37,997 nucleotides of DNA from positions 1 through 37,997 of the forward strand of contig CAZJHX010000102.1 of assembly GCA_964545715.1 (NCBI GenBank). Reading direction: 5' to 3'. Source of the stretch: CAZJHX01 sp964545715 (lineage in GTDB: Bacteria > Myxococcota_A > UBA9042 > GCA-2863065). Position 1 is the first letter of the stretch, and each line of letters opens with the position of its first letter. A program made the translations under genes and the position numbers. The notes under the pieces were generated by a model. The model made no database searches, was not told the DNA's origin, and worked only from the letters and a program-made list of their open reading frames with translations. Shown piece after piece: positions 32,101 through 37,997 of this stretch.

Positions 32101-35100
32101 GCCGTGCACGTCGCCGTCGTACAGGCAATGCCGTCGTCACAGTCGCTGGCGGTGGAGATGGTCTTGTCCAGCGGCTGACAGTCGTCGAGGTCGGGGACGG
32201 TGTCGCCGTCATCATCCGCATCGCACGCGTCTCCCGCGGTGTCGCCGTCCGTGTCCAGTTGGTCGGCGTTGGCCGCTGTCGGGCAGTTGTCAGCCACGTC
32301 GAGCAGCCCGTCGCCGTCATCGTCATCGTCGCAGGCGTCGCCCAGCCCGTCGCCGTCGGTGTCGGTCTGCATCGGGTTTGCCACGGCCGGGCAGCTGTCG
32401 GCGTTTGCACAGAACCTGTCGTTGTCGGCGTCCTGCGCCGCGTCGTTGATGCACTTATCGCATACGTCACCGATCCCGTCGGAGTCCGCATCCGCCTGGT
32501 CCACATTGACCACGTACGGGCAGTTATCGGCTGCCGCGGCCAGCCCGTCGCCATCCACGTCGGGGCCCGCCGGCGACGCGTGCTTCCACAGCGCGCGACG
32601 CTCCACCCGGATCACCCGGTTGGCTCCATACTCCACGATCCAGACCCGCTCGCCGTCCGGATCCGCGACGACCGCCTGGGGCCTGCTCAGCATCGCGAAG
32701 GCGTTGTTGGCGGCGTTGCTCGTCATCTGCAGATTCGCGACGACCCACGGGACGTCGTTGAAACCGGCTTGGCCGAAGACAGCGGTCGCGGCGGCGCCGG
32801 TCGTGAGCGCCGCCGTGTCGAAGGCGAGCATGCGAAACGCGCCCCAGTCCGGGACCAGCAGCTTGCCGTCGACCACCGCCATCGAGACCGCCGTCGACTT
32901 GTGGAAGCGTGCCGCGCTGATGACCGAAAATTGCGCGCTGGTGAAGTCCAGCTGGCCGAGCACAGCCGACGCCGCTGCACCCGGCGCGGTCGGGACCGGA
33001 TCGAAGACCAGCACACGGTTGCTGCCGCCATCGTTTACGTACAGTCGCGTCCCGTGGATCAGCGCGCCGTGCGGGGAGTTCATCCGGTCCTGCGCCACCG
33101 CGCCCCCCTTGTCGGTAAACGTGGACTGTCCGACGACCATGTAGGCCTTGCGGAAGCTGCTGTTGGCCGGGTCCAGGGCGTCCGGGATCTTGAAGAAGAG
33201 CACCCGATGGTTGCCGCTGTCCGCCACCAGCAGCGTGTCACCGGAGACGCTCACGCCACGCACGGAGCTCAGCTGGCCCTCGGCGGGCAGAGCCGGGTTG
33301 TTGGCGATGGCTGAGGCGAAGTCCGGCTGGCCAAGCACCTGATCGGCCGCTGCACCGCTGGCTGCCGGTGCGCTGTTGTACACCAGGATGCGGTGGTTGT
33401 TCTGGTCCGCGACGAACAGCCGGCCGGCGGTGTCGAATGCCGCGCCGGGCGTCCCCTGCACGATGCTAACGCCCGTCGCGCTGACGGATGCGCCCGTGTT
33501 CGGGCCCGCCGTCGTCAAGTCGGGTTGCCCGATCGCCGCCACGGCTGTGGTCGGGGCCTGCTTGTCATAAACCACAAAGCGACTGTTCGCCGTATCCGCC
33601 ACGACGAGCCGGGTCGCGGAGACCGCAACACCGGTCGGCAGCGACAGCCCCTTGGCGTCAACCGTGGCGCCGTTGGCGGCGTTGGTCGTGAAGTCCGGCT
33701 GCCCGAACACGCCGGTTGGTACGTCGGTGGACGCCGTCGGCAGCGACGCGTACTCCAACACCCGGTGATTCCGGCGGTCCGCGACCCACAGCCTGGTCCC
33801 GTCGCCGGCCAGGCTCAGCGGCAGATCAAACCCGTCCTGCACGGGACCTGCTTGCCCGCGGTTGGACAGGTCGCTCGTGAAGTCGGGTTGCCCCAGGACC
33901 ACGTCCGCGGGGGCGCCGCTGACTGTCGGGATGGTGTTCCAGCGCAGTACACGGTTGTTGTTGCGGTCCGCCACATACAGGGCCCCATCCACCATCAACG
34001 CGTGATACGGATAGCGCATCCCGACGCTGGTGAGGCCGATCGCGTTGGTTTGGAAGTTTGGCTGGCCCAGCACCACGTCCGCCGGCACGTCGAGCGCGGT
34101 AGGCACCTCGCTCCAGATCAACACCCGGTGATTGTCCCGATCCACGATCGCCAGCCGAGTACCGTCGCCGGCCAGGCCGCGCGGCAGGTTCAGGCCGAGC
34201 GCACTGGGGGTCGACTGCCCGCGGTTGGGCGCGCCGGACGTGAACCCGGGCTGGCCGATGACGTTATCCGCCGAGGCGCCGTCCGTGGTCGGAATCGTGT
34301 TGAACACCAGCACGCGGTGGTTGCCGTCCTGCACGATCAGCTTATCGCCGGCGACCAGACATCCCCAGGGTGACCACAGCGTGTCGGCGGCGGGAGCCCG
34401 GCCTGCGTTGAGCTGCCACCCCGTCTTGTTCGGCTGCCCGACGACAACGTCCGCCGGCTGACCGGAGGCGGTCACCTGGTTGTAGATCAGCAGACGGCTG
34501 TTGACCTGGTCGTTTACGATTAGCCGCGTGCCGTCCGTGCACAGCGACTTCGGCGAGTACAGCCCGTCCGCCGTCGCTTGGGGCAAGCCGCGGTTTCGCG
34601 CGCCGCTCGTCAGGTTCTTCTGCCCGAGCACGGTGGGGCTTTCGTCGTCGATGCCGGTGACGATCAGGATCCGGTTGTTGTCGCGGTCCGCGATCGCCCA
34701 CTTGTCCCCGAAGCGGACGACCCCGACCTGGTCGTCGAGGGACGTGCCGGTGGTCGGCGTGCCGTGCGGCCGGATGTGTGCGAAGTCGGGCTGTCCCAGC
34801 ACGGTCATATCCGGTCCGCAGCCCGCCACCACCGTGGCCGATGTGGCCTTGGTCAGGCACACCTGTCCGGCCGCGCACAGGGCGTCGTCGGCCACGTAAA
34901 CGCATCCCGACGCCGCATCGCAGCTGTCGGTGGTACATGACGCGCCGTCATCGCAGCTGGCGTCATCCCACACGTCCTTGTCCAGCGGGCGGCAGTCGTC
35001 CGCATCGGCCGTGCCGTCCCCGTCGTCGTCGTCGTCACACACGTCTCCGGACCCGTCGGCGTCGGTGTCCAGCTGGTCCCCGTTGACGATCAGCGGGCAG

Positions 35101-37997
35101 TTATCCGCCGCATCCAGCACCCCGTCCGCGTCGTCATCGGTGTCCACGCAGTCGGCCTGCGCGTCCCCATCGGTATCTGGGTGCCCCTCGTCGGTCGCAC
35201 CGTCGCAGTCGTTGTCCTTGCCGTCACACGCGTCCGTGGTCAGCTGGTCGTTGACCTCGTCGTCCAGGTACCCGCACAGCGCGACGCAGTCCAGCACGTC
35301 GTTTACCCCGTCGCCGTCATCATCGAGCTTGTCGAAGTATTCGACGGAGAGGGTGTTGGTGGCCTGGCCCAGTACGCAGTGCTTCGTTGCGCAGTCTTTG
35401 TCGACGCACTCGCAGCTTGCGCCGCCGCAGTCTGCGGACGTCGTGCAGGTCGTGGAGGACAAGCCGCGAACGTCGACCGTGTGGGCACCCTGGGAGACCG
35501 TAAACTTGGCGCTCCAGGCCGAGCCGCTCAGCGTCGCGGCTACCGCCTCTCCCACCTGCACGCGCACACGGGGGTAGCCGACCACGGACCCGAAGAGCTC
35601 GATCTCAGTCGTCGGCACCTGCACAGCGCCGCCTGTGTTCTTGCAGGCGCTCAGGTCAATGCCCGCCTGGGTTTTGACGCTGTCGATCGTCAGCTTGGTG
35701 GCGGTGGCCGCCACGCCGTGAACCTTGCCGTCCTCGGTGAAGACGCACAGCTCGGCCTTGCCGTCGCCGTCCCAGTCCGTGGGGACGACGCCGGTGACCT
35801 CCTCCCCGACGGACATGCTCCACAGCAGCGATGGCGTCTTGGCGGCGTCGAAAGCGACGGCGTAGATCCACCCGTCCTGGGACCCGGCCAGCAGCTCATC
35901 GCGCAGGTCCGTCTTGCCGTCCGCGTCCATCACCAGCGCCTTGCGCACCGGGCGAGCCAGGGGTGAAGACGCATCGGATGCACCCCCGCTGTACAGGTAG
36001 AGCGGTGACCCCGCAGAGATCACCCCGTCTGTACCGCCGATGACACTCACGGCCCCGGCGCTGTCGACGTACGCGATATCGCGCCCGACGCCGCCCAGCT
36101 TCGCCATGCCGTAATAGTCCGGCGCGCCGGAGTGTGGGTTGGCCACATTGGTCTTCCAGGTCTCCGCCAGTGTGTAGCCCGCCGGGTAGCCGTCAGGATG
36201 GGCCGCCTGCACCGCACCGCCGTCGAAGCCGAGGTCAAAGGCCCCCTTCTCCAGCGGTGAGGCCGATTGGTACTCCCTGAACACGAGAAACTCAGGCGTC
36301 CCGCCGCCGTCCAGCTCCGCCAGGAGCGTGGGCCCGTCGGTCAGTGTGATCTTCTGAGGCGGCGCGATCAGGCCGGCACCCCCGCCGGCCAGGTCGAACA
36401 GATCCAGATAGCGCATGTCGAAGCCGGTGCGGTAGAGGAGGTCGTCGTAGCCGTCGGTCTCTCCCCAGCCGGCGACCGGCGTCGCCACGGGGCTGGCTTT
36501 GCCGATGTCCACGCTGAAGAACGGGTCCAAGCCGGACAAAGAAGCCGCCGGGTCCAACACAATCGTCGTCACGGTCAGGTTAGAGCCGTCGCACGAGGTC
36601 TGCGGTGGCCCGTCGTAGCGCAGGATCCGCAGCTCACCGTTCTTGTCGGTCTTTTCAACGAGCGGAAGCGCGATCTCTACCTGTGACGTCTGGGTGTAGT
36701 TGCCCGCGATGACCGGACCGAGCTCCCAGTTGAAAGTGAAGTCGTAGCACCAGAGGGCCTGTCCGCTGCCGGATCCGTCGAAGCCGCGCACGGTGCTACC
36801 CGCGCGGGTCACGACGACCGGCGACTCGGTGTCTTGTGCGGCGATCAACAACGGGGAGCCGGTGATGCCGACGCGCTTGGACGGCACGTAGGGGCCATCC
36901 CCCGTCACCTCGATGACTTGATTGTAGGTGACCAGCTCCTCACGCCCGCTTGAGCCGTCCAGATCAGCGGACAGGGCGCTGGTCCCGTACACGCGTGGGA
37001 AGTTTCCGGTCACGGTCTGCTTCACCAGATCCTGGTTGAACAAGCAGCCTCCGGACTTGATCTCCATGCTGTCGCCGGCGCCGGTCCACCAGGACTTCGG
37101 CGCACCGCAGTGATCGACCGGCGTACCCAGCTGGAAGGCTCCGGCAGATACCGAGCCCCAGGCGAGCTGCGAGCCGGTGTTGATCAGCAGCTCCTCCACA
37201 CCGCCGCTGCTGCGTACGATGGGCTCGGCGTTGCCGAACGTGCCCCACCAGTGCTTCATCGGGCGCAGCGCGGGCTGCAAGCGGACCGGGGCGCTCGGCA
37301 CCGTGACCGGGGAGACCAGCCCTGTCTCGTCCAGCTTGTAGGTCTTGTAGACCGTGCCCGCCAGCACCAACAACTCCGGCGTGGGGCCGCCGTCGATGTT
37401 GACGGCCCCGAGCGGGATGGCGCCCTCCAGCGTCGCGTCCACGGCGCCGGTGCCTAGATCCATGACGAACGTGGTCACGGTCTCTTCCTTCCACTTCAGA
37501 TCGTCCTTGCCTGGGCAGGGTCCGAAGTCGCTGGTGTCTTCTTCGTTGGGCTTTGGGTCTTTTTGTTCTCCAAAGATCGAAAACGCCATCTCGAGACGCC
37601 CGTCGCCGTCCAGATCCTGCGGGGCGCCGCCCTGCGCTCGCACGATCGCCCGCGGCGAGAACGTGCCGTATGAGCCGTACTGACAGCTCCACACGACCAG
37701 ATCGTCCTTCGCTGTCGAGCCCGCCGCTTTGGCGCTGCCGGGATCCAGCACGCCGAACGAGACGTTATCCCAGCCCACAAAGGCGATCTCTTCGCCGTCA
37801 TCGCCCGCTGTGTCCACGTTGACCGACCACATCCAGCCGAATGAGTGGTCCGCCAGGACGCTGCTGTACTGTGTCGTGTTGATCGTTTTGTCGGCGACGT
37901 CGGTCGCCACATCCCACACCACCAACTTGTCGTAGGCAAAAAAGGCCTGGGCCGCGGGCTGCGCGGGCCCGTCGAAGCGGCCCGTCAACATCGGCGT
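29118..37997 (-). CDS. Giant secreted calcium-repeat and NHL-repeat protein, 5' end beyond the window
   Basis: At least 2957 residues are visible; the frame stays open to the window edge, so the N-terminus (and any signal peptide) is missing. Domains, numbered from the first Met in view at 37991: about 1-760, beta-rich segments with FG-GAP/VCBS-like DxDGxG loops (DLDGDGRLEM, DWDGDGKAEL); about 921-935, CDGKDNDCDGATDEG; then thrombospondin-3-type calcium repeats (DTDDDADGVLDAADNCP) and a Cys-rich unit; 1064-1798, twelve NHL repeats; then more TSP3 repeats and three C-x-D-x-x-x-C-T units; about 2033-2135, two dockerin-like EF-hand segments (DIDGDGELTSADLQCL, ATLDDGDMQRLV); TSP3 again; about 2218-2232, CDGLDNNCDGQVDEG; 2238-2957, twelve more NHL repeats up to the stop. 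No C-terminal sorting signal is visible. It is probably a calcium-stabilised surface or extracellular adhesin or scaffold. Confidence 0.88.
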   Translation of the reverse strand, partial: TPMLTGRFDGPAQPAAQAFFAYDKLVVWDVATDVADKTINTTQYSSVLADHSFGWMWSVNVDTAGDDGEEIAFVGWDNVSFGVLDPGSAKAAGSTAKDDLVVWSCQYGSYGTFSPRAIVRAQGGAPQDLDGDGRLEMAFSIFGEQKDPKPNEEDTSDFGPCPGKDDLKWKEETVTTFVMDLGTGAVDATLEGAIPLGAVNIDGGPTPELLVLAGTVYKTYKLDETGLVSPVTVPSAPVRLQPALRPMKHWWGTFGNAEPIVRSSGGVEELLINTGSQLAWGSVSAGAFQLGTPVDHCGAPKSWWTGAGDSMEIKSGGCLFNQDLVKQTVTGNFPRVYGTSALSADLDGSSGREELVTYNQVIEVTGDGPYVPSKRVGITGSPLLIAAQDTESPVVVTRAGSTVRGFDGSGSGQALWCYDFTFNWELGPVIAGNYTQTSQVEIALPLVEKTDKNGELRILRYDGPPQTSCDGSNLTVTTIVLDPAASLSGLDPFFSVDIGKASPVATPVAGWGETDGYDDLLYRTGFDMRYLDLFDLAGGGAGLIAPPQKITLTDGPTLLAELDGGGTPEFLVFREYQSASPLEKGAFDLGFDGGAVQAAHPDGYPAGYTLAETWKTNVANPHSGAPDYYGMAKLGGVGRDIAYVDSAGAVSVIGGTDGVISAGSPLYLYSGGASDASSPLARPVRKALVMDADGKTDLRDELLAGSQDGWIYAVAFDAAKTPSLLWSMSVGEEVTGVVPTDWDGDGKAELCVFTEDGKVHGVAATATKLTIDSVKTQAGIDLSACKNTGGAVQVPTTEIELFGSVVGYPRVRVQVGEAVAATLSGSAWSAKFTVSQGAHTVDVRGLSSTTCTTSADCGGASCECVDKDCATKHCVLGQATNTLSVEYFDKLDDDGDGVNDVLDCVALCGYLDDEVNDQLTTDACDGKDNDCDGATDEGHPDTDGDAQADCVDTDDDADGVLDAADNCPLIVNGDQLDTDADGSGDVCDDDDDGDGTADADDCRPLDKDVWDDASCDDGASCTTDSCDAASGCVYVADDALCAAGQVCLTKATSATVVAGCGPDMTVLGQPDFAHIRPHGTPTTGTSLDDQVGVVRFGDKWAIADRDNNRILIVTGIDDESPTVLGQKNLTSGARNRGLPQATADGLYSPKSLCTDGTRLIVNDQVNSRLLIYNQVTASGQPADVVVGQPNKTGWQLNAGRAPAADTLWSPWGCLVAGDKLIVQDGNHRVLVFNTIPTTDGASADNVIGQPGFTSGAPNRGQSTPSALGLNLPRGLAGDGTRLAIVDRDNHRVLIWSEVPTALDVPADVVLGQPNFQTNAIGLTSVGMRYPYHALMVDGALYVADRNNNRVLRWNTIPTVSGAPADVVLGQPDFTSDLSNRGQAGPVQDGFDLPLSLAGDGTRLWVADRRNHRVLEYASLPTASTDVPTGVFGQPDFTTNAANGATVDAKGLSLPTGVAVSATRLVVADTANSRFVVYDKQAPTTAVAAIGQPDLTTAGPNTGASVSATGVSIVQGTPGAAFDTAGRLFVADQNNHRILVYNSAPAASGAAADQVLGQPDFASAIANNPALPAEGQLSSVRGVSVSGDTLLVADSGNHRVLFFKIPDALDPANSSFRKAYMVVGQSTFTDKGGAVAQDRMNSPHGALIHGTRLYVNDGGSNRVLVFDPVPTAPGAAASAVLGQLDFTSAQFSVISAARFHKSTAVSMAVVDGKLLVPDWGAFRMLAFDTAALTTGAAATAVFGQAGFNDVPWVVANLQMTSNAANNAFAMLSRPQAVVADPDGERVWIVEYGANRVIRVERRALWKHASPAGPDVDGDGLAAAADNCPYVVNVDQADADSDGIGDVCDKCINDAAQDADNDRFCANADSCPAVANPMQTDTDGDGLGDACDDDDDGDGLLDVADNCPTAANADQLDTDGDTAGDACDADDDGDTVPDLDDCQPLDKTISTASDCDDGIACTTATCTADGGCVYAPNHAACNDQVACTTDTCSLTEGCVSTAVDAACDDADSCTLDVCDKVIGCRYPAAKAGCVTAKPGADIDGDGELTSADLQCLSLLRLSTGDNSPVACPAAECGAGESCRAGWNAGATTYCLPACMGANTVAIGATVLAQQADLNCNATLDDGDMQRLVALLVARVGLVGTLDLDGDGILAGCDTDGDGDGVPDAGDLCPTVFDKTNGDLDNDGLGDACDTDDDGDGDPDVSDCQPLLAQASATGTETCDGLDNNCDGQVDEGSGAPCLVLGQSTIERNDNVAFGMSTPYAADSDGTRVVSSDYNLHRVLIWSAMPTKNGQQASIVVGQPDMYTSTPNTGGISASSLKNPAGVKTDGTRLYVADYSNNRVLIWNTLPTKNGVAADVVLGQPDFTTATAANGGTSLTSLNLPWALYSDGTRLFVTDQDHRILIWNSIPTTNNAPADVVLGQPNPTTSGPNTGGASASTMYWPYDVMYDGQRLFVADTTNFRVLIWNTLPTAHGAPADVVLGQPDFASVDAGTPGVAGAAALPKPARVYSDRTRVYVGDTNNHPVLVWSPIPTSNHAPADYVIGQQTLSAKTPNPGGVSGSTLSYPWVVRGVGQRLLIGDKGNNRVLLFDPAPTTSGASADLVLGQGTLDSAITINGGDATMMTPRGLDLSGGRLITADNGFNRLLVWNTLPTGNDSVPDVVVGQPTGTSAAPNAGGIGAGTLKGPFWVHTDGTRLFSSDTGNHRVLIYPSIPTSTGAQATVVLGQPDMSSNIANNGLAAAGLVTADGLNSPSDVTTSGDKVLVVDASNHRVVIWNAVPTQNLIGADVVLGQPSLTTGDENSGGISATSMRYPRSAIVSAGRLFVSDTANNRILVWNAVPTTNQAPADLVLGQTTLNSGDKNAGGVGASSLWSPMQLAVSGTRLIVADKSNNRVLIWDELPTAIAQPADSVVGQPDFTSNALVNAGFGPGRVRAPFGVASDGTRLLISDGNQRLLVFPAP
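29121..31280 (-). repeat. NHL repeat array 2 of the giant protein (12 repeats)
   Basis: I count twelve units of about 60 residues. Each has the form (L/V)GQP-D-x-T, a Gly/Asn loop, a DGTRL-(F/Y)-VAD strand, NNRVLIWN and a PT-x-x-x-x-PADVV link. Such units fold as propeller blades, so twelve could give two six-bladed propellers. The last unit ends at the stop codon. Confidence 0.85.
32600..34803 (-). repeat. NHL repeat array 1 of the giant protein (12 repeats)
   Basis: Twelve units of the same kind as in the C-terminal array, more diverged (for example GQPDFTSDLSNRG with LWVADRRNHRVLEY). The array begins right after a Cys-rich unit and ends before a TSP3 calcium-repeat block. Equal repeat counts in both arrays suggest duplication of a whole propeller module. 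Confidence 0.8.

Noticed and set aside
29121..34803. DNA-level repeats in the giant gene considered as mobile elements or recombination sites
   Set aside because: They follow the 60-residue NHL protein period and diverge freely between units, as expected for protein repeats.

Overview
The window is GC-rich, gene-dense bacterial DNA of the deltaproteobacterial type, most like Myxococcota or a neighbour such as Bradymonadota. I infer this from six predicted lipoproteins (several with low-complexity Thr/Asp/Pro linkers), a giant secreted protein combining thrombospondin-3-type calcium repeats, CDGxDNDCDGxxDEG motifs and NHL repeats, and a fused aromatic-acyl-CoA hydroxylase/reductase. A run of exactly 100 N at 10202-10301 shows the assembly is a draft. 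No rRNA, tRNA, CRISPR array or complete insertion sequence was seen.

Layout. 1-3155 (minus): an exported M20 amidohydrolase (cut by the window edge) downstream of a fused flavin monooxygenase/Old Yellow Enzyme protein of the 2-aminobenzoyl-CoA monooxygenase/reductase and salicylyl-CoA 5-hydroxylase type. A short divergent promoter region carries a 13-bp palindrome. 3216-7090 (plus): a Cys-rich lipoprotein, a second large lipoprotein and a full-length MutH endonuclease. 7087-7704 (minus): another lipoprotein, tail-to-tail with mutH. 7856-9765 (plus): a small membrane protein and a GMC alcohol oxidase, whose end runs into a 170-bp near-palindrome.

10029-19084 (plus) is the most interesting block. 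It holds a YqiJ-like OB-fold membrane protein with a 7-residue tandem repeat interrupted by the gap, a 722-aa flotillin, a 1785-aa DUF3686 AAA+ ATPase and a small membrane protein with a zinc ribbon and twin CX3C motifs. The four genes look like one operon building a membrane scaffold plus ATPase machine.

19095-22371 (minus) is an overlapping operon of a POT-type transporter, an XRE-cupin regulator and a patatin phospholipase. 22470-24139 (plus) holds an SDR oxidoreductase overlapping a QueA-like protein. At 24149 a carbon-starvation transporter gene (cstA) begins but stops after about 61 codons and is joined to an unrelated helical ORF. 24796-28484 (plus) carries a MOSC protein, a zinc-peptidase-like lipoprotein, a possible 31-aa ORF and two more lipoproteins. 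28520-29068 (minus) is the orphan C-terminal end of a beta-helix protein. 29118-37997 (minus) is one giant secreted protein, open at the window edge, with two arrays of twelve NHL repeats.
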